A stretch of 44,010 nucleotides of DNA from Azolla pinnata (GCA_037176905.1 JBBBWG010031842.1:1-44010); one strand, 5' to 3'. Counted from the first letter of the stretch, positions 31,101 to 42,620 are shown. The notes: generated by a model from the sequence alone, not told the origin. Numbers and translations: made by a program.

Positions 31101-33829
31101 AAATTTGACAATAGAAAGACCAGAAAGAATTTATTTACAGAATAACCATGGCTGACAACTCAAACCAATAGTGAGCCTAAATGGTGAGGTGTTAATGAGT
31201 GTGATAAAAGGCACCATGTATAAATGATCCTCAGACAACAAAGATGTATGAGCCAGTTTTCTTGCCATTACAGATACCACAAAGGCATAACCATTCCTAT
31301 GCCAAACACATCTTTGATGGATCATGCGATAAGGTTTGTCAATCATTCATGGATATTTGTGTAAGGTGTTTCAGCCTATCATTCGACCAAGTAAAATTAC
31401 TACAATCATCTCTCATGAAATGTATGAGATTGCATATCTATTCTGAAACGGTTACCATATAGAGTTTATCTTTCTTTTTGTCAAAGTGTTATCATAATGT
31501 CAAAAGCATTCTTCTACAAGAAGACTACATCTATGATTTCATAGAAATTAACATCAACATTTCACTATGAAAATATGCATAAACTTCATTCACATGGTGC
31601 TTTCCAGATTGATTTTTACCTGAAGCAAAGAGTTGTCACTATTATCATCATGGTACAGTGGTCCACGATGCTTTGCAGTGCCTGCACTTGCCATTATAGC
31701 TACCACGACAACAGATAAAGGCAAGCCAATGCGGTTGAAACGAAATGAAGCCCAGATGACCATTGGAAACACTAAATAAGACAAGTGCTGCACAAACTCG
31801 TTGTTGTGTGGGACTCCAAGGTTGAAGAAGATGAACATGCAGAGGCCAATTAGAAGGAGAAACAATGTCACACATTCTGAAAACCTTATCACGAATTTCC
31901 TAATGGAAAATCCAGATGACCCCCAACAAGGAGGGTGATGTGCATTTGACACAGCTGAAATTTCATTATCTTCTCCCAGATTATCAGTTCTGCCATGTCT
32001 TTCATGTGTGTGCAAATGCCTTTGTGTGCTCGTGGCGCGACTTTCTTTCTTGCATTTGTTGCAGCACTTCTTCATCAATTCATCTAGTGATAGACCGCAA
32101 TGGGAATCGTATTCATTGGCCTGATACTCTGGTATTGCAACCTCAACATCCATCATATTCCGTTTTTGGCACATTCCATAAGTACTTACTTTCCATGAGT
32201 TTCCTTTGTTTGAGAACAAATTTGGGATACATGACCCATGGGTAATACAGAAACTCAAACGGGAATTCTCATGCTCAAGGGAGTTTCTTTTATCAGCTTT
32301 GACATCCTTCTCCTTCCTTCCCTGGAAGTACTCCTGGAAATCTTCATCGAAGAAGTTCCAAACATGAAGGATACAAGGGGTGTAGCAGAGGATTGCAGAT
32401 AAATCACCGAGGACCCAAGTCGACCAAACTTGCACAAAGTGATCCCAAGTAGAGAGTCTTGAGAGCGAGAGCACCAGAGAATTTCCAGTTCCAGCAATAA
32501 GTGCTGTAATGGGTGCCGCCACAAAAAGCCATAATGCATCATGGAATGTATTGATGGTGAGGGTGCCATCTCTAGAGCCCTGCCAAACAACAGAACAGAA
32601 TCAAAATGTAAAGCAAGTCAGATGGGCGCTGTCGCATCCAATACAAAGGTAAACTAGAAAACCTGACGATTGTAGATATCAGTGATGCCAGACTAAATTG
32701 ATCGATAGTAATGTACAGCTTTAGAAAAACACACAAGCTGGATGATCAGTAACACGTGCAATGGAGTGCACAAAAAACTTGATGTGATCCTTTACATATG
32801 TGATGGGATTGATTAGAGTGCACACAAGGTCTGGACCAAGAAAGTCTTCCATACTGAGAGCTTCTTTCTCGCGGCAATGCGAAGATCACCTTAGGAAACA
32901 CTAGCTCAGATCGACCCCATTACTACATACACGCGATGCATTACAGCGCCACACGTTTAGAGGAGAGATAAAGACATAAAAAACCCATTGCAAAAAATGG
33001 GGCAGCGTTTTATTCTCCGATCAGAGGAAACTTACTGAGCTCTTCTTTCTCACTGCACTGCAAAGATCACCTTAGGAAACACTAGCATCTTAGGAAACAC
33101 TAACTCAGATCGACCCCATTACCTACATACAAGTGTATAGCGCCACAGATGGAGCCCATTACTGCATCCATGTGTATATAGCGCCACAGATTGACCCCAT
33201 TACTACATACATGTGTATAGCACCACAGGTTGGCCCCATTAGCACATACATGTGTATAGTAGTATCACAGATTGACCCCATTACTACATTCATATGTGTA
33301 GCACCACAGATTGACCCCATTACCACATACATGTGTGTAGAGCATCGTTTCGAGAGATACGGATGAAAACCCATGATTGCTGCATACATGTGAGTAGAGC
33401 CTCGTTTCGAGAGCCATTTACTTGTTCTTCGATTCGGCGGGAATTTCCAATGGAGATGGGGGGTGTTACCTGCCAGCGGAAGCAGCCATTCTTGTAGCAG
33501 AGCGGGTGCCGGAGGAGCCATGCGCAGGAGAGGGATTCGATGACGGAGAAGAGGCCGAGGGCGAGGGAAGCAGGGAGGCGGGATCGAAGCCTCTGGTTCT
33601 GGAAATACCAGAGATTGGAGGCGACATTGCCGGAGAAGACGCCGGGGAAGACCTTGCATCCGAAGATGAGAACTGCAGCTACCATGATACCTGAAGGTGC
33701 CCAAATCGGAGAAGCTTGAGATCTCAGCGTCGACAGCGTCTCCGATAGCTTCCCTGCCCCTACATACACACAAGCTATGGCCATGTTCACCGCGCACCAT
33801 CTCGCCGAACCCCACTTGAGCTCCTTCAT
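28132..33829 (-). CDS. Hybrid histidine kinase with N-terminal MASE1 sensor, 9 exons
   Basis: Membrane sensor kinase of the His-Asp phosphorelay. Exons (minus): 33829-33470, 32579-31620, 31076-30960, 30864-30743, 30508-30283, 30039-29931, 29822-29360, 29182-28540 and 28344-28132. All are in frame, giving 1070 aa. Residues 1-440 form a MASE1-like membrane domain ([76 protein letters not shown]) broken by a hydrophilic loop. A single membrane segment and a coiled coil ([27 protein letters not shown]) follow. The H-box [15 protein letters not shown] has phospho-acceptor His517. The N-box is [13 protein letters not shown] (Asn634), G1 is DTGIGIS, the F-box [10 protein letters not shown] and G2 GGTGLGLSI. 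The receiver has LLAEDN, acceptor Asp998 in LILMDVQ|MPILDG, and Lys in CKPF. All catalytic residues are present, so it should be active. The ligand is unknown. CHASE, ethylene-binding, phytochrome and PAS domains are absent, so it is not a canonical AHK2-4, ETR or CKI1 protein. The ATG at 33829 is the first in frame. Confidence 0.95.
31930..32390 (-). other. Hydrophilic Cys/His-rich loop inside the MASE1 domain of the kinase
   Basis: Within exon 2, roughly residues 185-336, a hydrophilic stretch of about 150 residues separates the first six or so membrane helices from the last ones. It contains [12 protein letters not shown], then [13 protein letters not shown] (a CC-x-x-C cluster) and [13 protein letters not shown] (four His), then [16 protein letters not shown]1 domains usually have short loops here. 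Metal or redox sensing is a guess. Confidence 0.6.
32865..33140. repeat. Diverged duplication in intron 1 of the kinase gene
   Basis: AAGATCACCTTAGGAAACAC occurs at about 32881 and 33062, both followed by the CAGATCGACCCCATTAC block. In the second copy CTTAGGAAACACTA is itself doubled. Confidence 0.8.
33108..33400. repeat. Minisatellite of about 37-43 bp in intron 1 of the kinase gene
   Basis: Around seven diverged copies of GACCCCATTACTACATACAT followed by GTGTATAGCACCACAGATT, starting near 33112, 33154, 33194, 33232, 33275, 33315 and 33367. The array runs up to about 70 bp from the exon 1 donor. Confidence 0.85.
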
Positions 33830-34229
33830 CTCCCCTGCTTCCTTCTTCCTGCTTCTGCTAATCCTGTGATGAGCAAGAGATGCAATTCCATTGCACCATG
33901 TCAAGGATCATAGCATCGCTGCCGTGGCCATAATCTTCTTCTTCGCTATCATCGTCTCCATCTCCATCTCCATCTCCATATCCATCTCCATCTCCATTAT
34001 CAGCATCATCATCAACAACATCATCATCTACATCAGCATCTTCAGCATCTACATCTTCAGCATCCGTGTTACCACCGTCTCCAGCGCCATCACCATCCCC
34101 ATCCCCATCCTCTACATCTCCATCACCGCATTCGTCGTCGTCCCAATGTCATCCTTAGCATCCCCCACATGATTCTCCATCGCCCATTCTCATCATCATC
34201 ATCATCATCACCACCATCATCTATCTACA
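33830..34229 (-). promoter_or_regulatory. Leader/promoter side of the kinase gene with (CATCTC)n and (CAT)n runs
   Basis: A likely leader splice acceptor TCATCACAG|GATTAG lies on the minus strand about 40 bp before the ATG. Beyond it, the plus strand carries CCATCT/CATCAT repeats at 33945-34120 and 34190-34220. No upstream leader exon could be fixed. The plus-strand Ile/Ser-rich frame here is a repeat by-product. Confidence 0.4.
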
Positions 34230-34629
34230 TGAACCCAGCCTTTGCAACAGGACTCTGCATATCCAATGACACTGATGCCCTTTTCTTGAACCGGTCGCCT
34301 CTGTCTTCCCAATCGTAGTACCCAAGATGATAGATATGCAAAAATCTATATATATTCCACACGGAGATCATATATGTTCCAGACTTGTGACCTGATCTCC
34401 GGCTTATCTCTGTGCTAATACAGAATTGACCCACCACTGAACACGGAAGAATTGCCAGACGGTAGGGCAAGCCAAGAAACCATGAGAAAAGCAGTATTCT
34501 TGAGATTGACTTTAGCTCCAAAGGAGTAGACTCGGTGGGTTTCTTCTGCAGAAACCCTGAATCCAATTTCCTAGGCCTCTACCTTAGATTAGACTGAGTA
34601 GTTGGGTTCTGTTTCCTTGCTCCGTCCCA
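34230..34629. other. Spacer without a recognised gene
   Basis: A minus-strand frame of 113 codons (34225-34566) has no family signature. It could include transcribed leader of the kinase gene. Confidence 0.35.
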
Positions 34630-34660
34630 AGAAGAAGAAGAAGAAGAAGAAGAAGAAGAG
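34630..34660. repeat. (GAA)n microsatellite
   Basis: About ten GAA triplets. Confidence 0.95.
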
Positions 34661-34809
34661 AAACCTAATCCAGGATTTTCAGCTCAAATGAAAAGGCTGC
34701 TCTCATCCTTGTGAAGACCTTTTGAAACAGAAGGACCATATCCAGAATGCCTGCTAACATGGTCCCATATCCTCTGAGAGCTCATTCCTCTGTGCACAAA
34801 GCTCTGCAA

Positions 34810-34834
34810 GAAACCCTAAATCCTGTAGGGTTTC
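34810..34834. promoter_or_regulatory. Paired inverted telo-boxes
   Basis: GAAACCCTA and its exact inverted partner TAGGGTTTC are separated by 7 bp. Telo-boxes (AAACCCTA) are known plant promoter elements bound by TRB/Myb-like factors. Two facing copies form a perfect 9-bp inverted repeat. No gene with a clear start nearby claims them. Confidence 0.5.
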
Positions 34835-35139
34835 AGCTCAGAAAAGCCCTGACCTTTTTCATTCTGATGCTCTCTATCTCTCTCCTTCCCTCTCTCCCTC
34901 TCTCCCTCTCTCTCTCTGTCTCTGTGCCTTGAGGATTAAGCAAGAACAATGGGTTTTTTGGCCCGGTTTCGCTTTATCCATCCAGGAGGAAAGAGAAAGC
35001 AGAGGGGGAGAAAGCACTGATCCACAGAATTGGTGGGCAATAATCACCATGGCGGAGCTTTTCTCTGCTTTTAAGCCGGTCTTTTGTGGCCTAACTGACA
35101 GTAATGGGGGTGAGGAAGGAGACCCACCATTGCGACTTT

Positions 35140-35418
35140 CAGGGAAAAGAGAGAGAGAGAGGGGAGAAGGATTCCATGGAGAACAAACAAACCACACAGT
35201 CAGAAGCAGCAGGGCATGGAAAATTTTGCAGTAGAGTATGGAGAGAGCAGGAAGAGCGAGGTTTTTCAGGGAATGAATCAAAGCGTGTCCGCCATGAGAG
35301 ACATGAATTTTGACAGAAAGAGAGAGAGAGAGAGAGAGAGCGCGAAACAGACAGAGACAGAGACAGAGAGAAAGGGACAGAGACAGAGAGAAAGGGACAG
35401 GAACAGGGACAGGGAGAG

Positions 35419-35463
<45 letters not shown>

Positions 35464-35945
35464 CAGCTCCCCTCCTTCCTTCTTTTCCTTCCTCTTTCTG
35501 TGTGTAGAGAGAGGAGCGCAGAGCAGAGCAGACAAGATGAAAGATTCTAAAGTGAATGGAGAAGAAGAAGAAGAAGAAGAAGAAGAAGAAGAAGAAGAAG
35601 AGGGAGAAGATCAGAGAAAGCAATGGAGAAGAAGAAGAAGAAGAAGAAGAAGATCAGAGAAAGCAATGGAGAAGAAGAAGAAGATCAGAGAAAGCAATGG
35701 AGAAGAAGAAGATCAGAGAAAGCAATGGAGAAGAAGAAGAAGAAGAAGAAGATCAAAGAAAGCAATGGAGAAGAAGAAGAAGAAGAAGATCAGAGAAAGC
35801 AATGGAGAAGGAGAAGAAGAAGAAGAAGAAGAAGATCAAAGAAAGCAATGGAGAAGAAGAAGAAGAAGATCAAAGAAAGCAAGAAGAAGAAGAAGAAGGA
35901 GAAGATCAGAGAAAAAGAAGAAGAGGAAGAAGATCAGAGAAAGCA
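35140..35945 (+). repeat. Long purine-only tract: (GA)n, GAA arrays and GATCAGAGAAAGCAATGGA minisatellite
   Basis: (AG)n at 35319-35340 and (GA)n at 35424-35461 are followed, from 35556, by GAA runs interrupted by repeated GATCAGAGAAAGCAATGGA units at about 35609, 35652, 35684, 35710, 35750, 35789, 35835 and 35868. The plus strand is almost all purine for long stretches. All frames of a GAA run are open, so long Glu-, Lys- or Arg-rich frames appear without being genes. Confidence 0.93.
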
Positions 35946-36268
35946 AATGCATCCATCATCCACATGCATGCATGCATGCATCCATCCATCATCCACATGC
36001 ATGCATGCATGCATCCATCCATCATCCACATGCATGCATGCATCCATCCACCCATCATCCACATGCATGCATCCATCCATGCATCCATCCATGCATCCAC
36101 CACATGCACACATGCATTCCATGCATTCATCCACACAGCCAACCACATCCATGCATGCATTCATCCATCCACATCACCACATCCATGCATGCATTCATCC
36201 ATCCACATCCACCACATGCATGCATTCATGCAATTCACACATCCACAGCATGCATACATGCATTCATA
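35946..36268. repeat. ATGCATGCATCCATCCATC array
   Basis: Imperfect arrays of CATGCATG, CATCCATC and CCACATGCATGC words. Runs of strictly alternating purine-pyrimidine (CATGCATGCATGCATG) recur at about 35964, 35998 and 36031. Confidence 0.93.
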
Positions 36269-36299
36269 GCTTATGTTCCTCCAGTTTCTTGAGGCTCAC

Positions 36300-37007
36300 T
36301 CACAGAAGCAGATACGTACCTCGAACATTGTGGCCCCTCCGACCGATCGATCGATCATCGGACTGCATGTGAACTAGCGATGCAAGCGACAGATGTAGAT
36401 GCATAATAATAATAATAATGCATGGGCCATGTGTTATGTGCTATAAGGAGCCCTGTTCCGATGCAGATTGTCTGCTTGCTTGTCTGTCTGCCCTTTCTTA
36501 CCAGATTAACATGCGTCGATGCAAGCGGGAACAGGTCCCTGCTGGGTTCTAGAGCCCCTGTTTTTCTTGTTTTGTTTATCTAAATTTATTCTCAAGATTG
36601 TCCCGGAGATCATCCTTTTGCAGATATATTATCGAGCAGGGTAGCGCAGTATGTATTGCTTTTTGTCCGGTGGGGGGGGCAAATCTGGCGATTGCATGCA
36701 GATATGGGTAGCCGTATGTCAGATGAGCTCTTTCTTCTGCCTTTCTTTAATAATAATACGGATGCATGTAACCCAGAGGCAGTCGCGGTGCCTCAATCTG
36801 ACAGTTTTTAACCAACACATGCATGGACATCGAGCATCATCATCGAGCGCCAGATCTGGGGGCTTGACAGAAGCACATGATATACTAAGTAAGATCTTCT
36901 TGACTTACTGGAACCCCATCCGATTCGGTGGTGGTTCATGGGGGCAATCTATCTATCTGCTCCATCAAAGCATTTGGTTCATACCGCAATCAAAGCGCGT
37001 AATTAAC
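36300..37007. other. Intergenic DNA with short simple repeats
   Basis: Contains CGATCGATCGATC at 36344-36357 and (AAT)n at 36404-36418. No gene is supported. The plus-strand frame at 36651-37208 runs into the CAT repeat and has no family signature. Confidence 0.45.

Positions 37008-37040
<33 letters not shown>
37008..37040. repeat. (CAT)n microsatellite
   Basis: 11 uninterrupted CAT triplets. Confidence 0.97.
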
Positions 37041-37041
<1 letters not shown>

Positions 37042-39440
37042 GCCATGCTGTATCGTCTGATCGACCGTATTTATGTCCTCTGGATGATGCATTTACATGC
37101 ATCCTTTCATCCGCCGATGCATTCATGCATGCATCCGCATCAACGACCGAATCTTACAGAGGAATGATCTTAATCTCCCGTTGCGTCTCTTGGATTGCTT
37201 TGCATTAAACAAAACCAAACCAACCCAGAAAAAGAAAACCTTCATTGTCTTCTTCTTCTTCCCTTTTGTTTTTTTAATCGCTTGGATCGCAACCAAAGTC
37301 TTCAGCTACACCACCCCCTTCATGGCTTCTTGTTAATATTGCGTCGATGGATGACCTCTTTTATTTTATCTTTTTGTAGGTTTGACGCGGATCGACGGCG
37401 AGATTTTATTATTGCGTTAAAATCGGTTACGAAAAACGGAAAAAGCTCGCCCCAAGAATGGTCTGGGTCTCACAGAGCTCTATCGTATTATTATGTGGAA
37501 AAAGAACTATGTCCAAACATGCTCGAATTATGAGAACAACGGGCCAATCGTCACAGTCAAGATTTGAACCCACAACCTCTTCAAGAAAAAGCCTCTTAAA
37601 ACATGCATATATGAAATGCAATACGTTATGACAAAACCACACGCGCGAGTAGGATATGTGGGCTAGATATAGTCGTATCTTTATCAGACAAGCGCCGAAA
37701 ACGGTGGAGGGCACAATTGACTCTATGTCAAGTACTGGTAGAAGACCTTATAGAACACCCTCGTAAAAATTATAGCGTTGCGGTCTGAAATCGAAGATAT
37801 AGTGTGACGAACAAACTCCTTCGTCGTCTCGATGAATCGCTATGCATTGTCATGACATTGACCGCGCTTGTCGATCGATCACCTTCCTTTCCTTTGCCCA
37901 AATTGATCATCAGCTCTAATTCCTTTGCATGGCACCAAAAGTCATAGTAATAATTGGTTGGCACGATCGATCGGGCAAACCGGAAATGTGTTTTAGATCG
38001 AGCGAGTCAAGATTAGTGTGGTTGTTAAAGTGTTTTAGAGGTGAAATACTACAACTTTTAAGTCAAACAAAACACTATATCAAAAGAAATGAAATGCTTC
38101 TGGTCTCCCTCGAGAAACATGGCTTGCGTTTAGATCGACACAATCGACATAATTGGCTCTCCTCCTATGTCAACTATCTTGACTTTTTACAACACTGCAA
38201 ATTGCCAATTAAAACAAAAACCGTCTTTACGATTCGTCATATACTAATGCACGCCGATTAGTTTCCGTATTTGCCACATAAAACACAACCCGCATCATCC
38301 CAAAGAGTCCGTAATAAAAAGCGATATTGTGGTGTTAATTCCCATGTTCCTAGACAAAAAATATCGTCTTATTAGTTAACATTATGATTCATAAGAAATT
38401 TTAGGGGAACAACGAAAGTGATTTTGCTTCCAACTCAATCAAAAGTTTGGCCAAAAACCACCATCTTTTGGATTTTTTGTTTGTCATGTAGAAAAGGTAG
38501 TCGGGAATAATGCTAACTGCTTCGAAGCACTTTCAAACATCAAATTATTAGCTTTTTTAAACAATCAAAACTTGGTCGATCGCTCTGCTAATCATGCATG
38601 CCTCCTAATAATTATATGATAAGTATTATTCGTGGAAATCACGGTAAGACTTTTATTCTTTACAAACATCTAGCCCAAGCTCACGTGTCTCATCTATCAA
38701 GTTAGGTATCGGCCCATGCAACATTTGGTAATCCTTGAATCTTTTCCAGAATAACCTTGCCACTTTGTCAAATGTCACTTACTAACATGATTGCCCTATA
38801 ATAAAGGCTTAGTAACATTCGTCGAAATTATCGACAATGTTCAAAAGCTATTGTGTTTTATATTGTCGATAATATCGATGAAAATGAGAAAATAAAAACC
38901 TTCCGCTGATATAGTTATCGAGAAAAGTTGGAAATTATTGGCAATCTTTGTCGAGTTTAAACTCATGACCTTCATGGAGTAACTTTATTCAACTGGCTTC
39001 TGGTAGTCTTATTCTTATGTATTATTATTTATATACTTTGTTGTAACACAAATGATCTTCTTAGCATAAAATCTTCAGAAGAGGAAACCATTGATATACA
39101 TGTATGCAACATGCATCACACCCAATTCAATGCATTATACATATGTATATCTAAGTAGATATATATCTTCTCGTAGCTTTGAGATGTTCATGCATACAAA
39201 CATACATACATATACTTAGATATGCATACATGATACATACCAATGCAGTTACATAAATATAATGTCTAGATGCATACATACCTAAGTCTCTCTAAAGTCA
39301 GTTACATCCATGTATATATTCACAGAATGTACATACATGTATACATATCACTATACATCTGTATGTCCATAAATATGTGTGTATAGCTTACACTAATCTG
39401 TGTGGGACCAAGGTCTATGTTTGTCATACCTAACTAAAAA
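37041..39440. other. Intergenic DNA without a recognised gene
   Basis: I see no gene. Two spots resemble the B-box of tRNA-derived SINEs on the minus strand: GGTTGTGGGTTCAAATC near 37561-37580 and GGTCATGAGTTTAAACTC near 38954-38975. Neither has a visible A-box. The last 350 bp are rich in CATACATA/TATACATA words (39075-39390). Confidence 0.45.
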
Positions 39441-40183
39441 GTTATTGGCTTCAAAATTTACAAGTGATACAATAAATTCACATACAAGATGCCATCAACA
39501 AGATAATAGGGTTTGAAAAGGCTCTACCAATTCTCAATGTTAGTTTAGGGGCAAAGTTGAATTGCAACAAGACAAGCGGACTTGTTAGAACAAAACGAGA
39601 GATAGAGTGGTATACGAAGGATATCAGAGAACAAAAAAGATGAGGAGAGTAAAATGATAGGAGAGGATTAAGTATATTAAGATAACATAAGTACAACTAG
39701 TTGTTAGATACAATATAGTCTTTGGGAGCTGTGTTGATTTGAACTAATTTAATAAACTCTATATGTCTCTATTTATAGGTTCCTATAAAATAACCTAAAG
39801 ATATTTTATAATGTTTTAAAGATATTTTAGAAGTCGATTCACCGTATCGACTTGTTGCATAAATCATAGAATTTTTATAAGGGATTGATATTATAACAAA
39901 TGTATTATTTTATTTATTAGGTGTATCGACTTCTTACATATAAACCATAGAATTTTTATAAGGGGTCGATGTTTAAACAAATATATTATTTATGTAAGAA
40001 GTTGATGTAGCATATTGACTTTTTACATTAAGCTATGTATTTCTACAAAAATAAAGATATGATAAAAATCAAACCCATCACCTTCATTTTTATAATTAAG
40101 TAATTAAATATTTATGTTTTATTTATCTCCATAAAGTTTTAGAGCTTTGTCCAATATTGTTGGCAAGGTCCTTAACACCAACA
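39440..40183 (-). mobile_element. Probable solo LTR (Ty1/copia-like)
   Basis: On the minus strand the segment begins TGTTGGTGTTAAGGACCTTG (40183 downward), a TGTTGG start typical of copia LTRs. A TATA box CCTATAAATAGAG follows at about 39767-39779, with a U5-like TC-rich tract beyond. No coding interior is adjacent. The distal end and target duplication could not be fixed. Confidence 0.35.
39845..40060. repeat. Tandem repeat of about 77-90 bp inside the probable LTR
   Basis: GTATCGACTTSTTRCATA occurs at 39845 and 39922, and a decayed copy (CATATTGACTTTTTACAT) at about 40011. The first two are each followed by CATAGAATTTTTATAAGGG. Confidence 0.75.
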
Positions 40184-41254
40184 AGAGGAGAGGGTGAGGC
40201 TTAGAGCATCCTCATCCCCCGCCCAGGGTCCAAAGAGAGAGAGAGAGAGATGAAGACGGTAAGATGAAAGGATAAATAGATGGTTTCATAAATATATCAC
40301 AAAACTAGGGTTTGCGCCCTTCCACACTCACCCATCCATGTCCCAGCTAGGGCACTAACCCGAAATATCCGTTAACAAATACCAATGGTTATCAAAGGTC
40401 ATTTGTACCGCTACTATGTTTTACAAATACAATGGTTTTTGCAAAAATTCAATGTTCTACATCAACTTCCTATATAAAAATTTGTATTTAGCCATTGGTT
40501 CCCTACTAAAAATTGCAACTTATAAAGTTAAATAGTATAATTGAATAACAAATACCCTTATAAAATACAAGGCTTTATAATACAATATGTGGATGTGGAG
40601 CAATATGCATTTCGTGTATAAAACCGTGTATTTGTTAAATGGCGGCTACCTAACATCAAGCCCTTCTTATTAAAGAGATGTGAACATTACTTTAAAACTT
40701 GCAGTCTAATCCTTAATAGAATTGAAAATACTTTATTTTTGAAGTATGCACATATATTTTCTTAACTACATTGTAGAAAAAGATAATATGCAAATGATCA
40801 TATTTCATACATTATATTTGCTTATTACATTGGAAAGAACCCCAAATTTTTTTTGAACAAAAAAATCGAACTCTTAGATACTTATTAAACTTAATATCAC
40901 TATCTGCATCAAAACTATTTGTAAAGAATTTGAAATTTTTCTATTGAGGGAGTGTACAAAACACAAGATGCGATCGCGTAGTGAGTTAGTATAATCGAAA
41001 ACTGGGACACACAATAGAGAGAGATATATATACACACAAAAAACTAGAAGATATATTTCTCAACTCTTGCATTCCAATCCTTACAATGCGCCTCATAAGC
41101 ATCTAATACACAACGAGGTGGGTGAAGTAAATGAGTTATGGCCCATAAATGCACAGGCTCATAATAAGCCTGGATTCTTCGCCGAACCAAATCATTCTAG
41201 TTTGCATACTCTATCACGTCATAAAGTTGGGTTGCGTTCGTCAACTTTAACACT
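40184..41254. other. AT-rich DNA without a recognised gene
   Basis: Nothing gene-like. A short GA run lies at 40229-40247. Confidence 0.5.
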
Positions 41255-41312
41255 CACTACAAAGTATTGGGTTGTTTGTCGCGACAGTTTGCCGCGACCT
41301 AGTCGCGTCGCA
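41255..41312 (+). repeat. Left terminal inverted repeat and subterminal words of the CACTA element
   Basis: The 5-bp CACTA start, a 16-bp block with one mismatch to the other end, then GTCGCGAC, GCCGCGAC and GTCGCGTCGC words. Confidence 0.9.
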
Positions 41313-41399
41313 CAATCAAATGGTCTAGCCAATTTAGCTAACAGACACTTATATAACATAATTAGTAAATATATATATTATTATTATTTACAATGTTTG

Positions 41400-42620
41400 A
41401 AATCATACATCTATTCATATACAAATCAATATGCATGAATACATCTAGATATACATACACATGTAGATATACATGAATATATGAATATTTATACGTATGT
41501 ATGTATGCATATAAAAGCGAATATGAATCAGACATGTGCATACATATATAAGTGAATATGTATGTATTGATAGATATACAAGTGAATTTGCATGTAAGTT
41601 TCAATATATAGGTGAATGTGCTTGTATCTAATCAATCCAACATAGAATGATTTAATATATTTACTGGAGTTTATATAAAATGATTAATATCTAATTATCT
41701 ATGCATATATACACCAATATATTTGTATACATCTAAATATACATGAATATATTAATATTTATGGGTATTTATATGTATGTAATCATATACAAGCGAATAT
41801 GAAGCAAACATATACATTATAGGTAAATATTCATGTTTGCATGGATATATAGATGAATTTACATGTAGGCTTCAATATACGAATGAATGTACTTGTATCT
41901 ACCCATTTACAAGTGAATATACATCAAACATGTACATATATAGACGAATTTGCATATATATATATGCATACACAGACAAATATGCATGAAAAAATGAATA
42001 TTTAGACGAATATGCATGCATGTATACATATACAAGTGAATGCATATTAATATAAGTTAATTTGCAGCTATGTTGCAGCAAACTCGTGGCAAAAAACATG
42101 GATATATTCCAGCAAACTCGCGGCAAACAACGTGGTTATGTTGCAGCAAACTCGTGGCAAAATGTAAAGTAAACATTAACATGCATATATATATATACAT
42201 ATACAAGTGAATACATACTAATATAAGTTAATTTGCTTCCATTTTGCAGCAAACAACGCATCTATGTTACAACAAACAACTGATATAAGTTAATTTGCAA
42301 CAATGTTGCAGCAAACAGCAAACATATATAGCTGAATATATATGTAGTTCTTCACGTATAGGTGAATATATATGTAGTTCTTCACGTATAGGTGAATATG
42401 TATATATGTATGAATGTATAGATGAATATACATTTACGTTTTAATATACAGGTGTATATGCATGTATATATATGCATATACAGATGAATATGATCTATCT
42501 TATCTCCATATACAAGTGAATATGAATGTATATATAGATAAATATGTATGAATGGTTGCTAGTAGAGATAAATATATCTGTCTGTATATATATACAAATA
42601 AATCAATGTATATAAGAGGA
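41400..42620. repeat. Degenerate ATACAAGTGAATATGCATG repeats inside the CACTA element
   Basis: TATACAAGTGAATATG-like words recur dozens of times with irregular spacing. They are interrupted at 42060-42180 and 42240-42315 by units of about 45 bp carrying GTTGCAGCAAACTCGTGGCA. The latter resemble the element's own subterminal word. Confidence 0.75.

Noticed and set aside
33159..33815. 218-codon minus-strand frame overlapping kinase exon 1
   Set aside because: It is a shifted frame of the kinase exon extended through the intron minisatellite.
34225..34566. 113-codon minus-strand frame
   Set aside because: No family signature or convincing start. At most it is kinase leader sequence.
35216..36292. 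358-codon plus-strand frame rich in Arg, Glu and Lys, then His
   Set aside because: It is translation of GAA, GA and ATGCATCC simple repeats. All three frames are open over the same stretch.
37500..37620. Possible tRNA or SINE from a B-box-like GGGTTCAAATC on the minus strand
   Set aside because: No A-box, no cloverleaf and no A-rich tail could be found.
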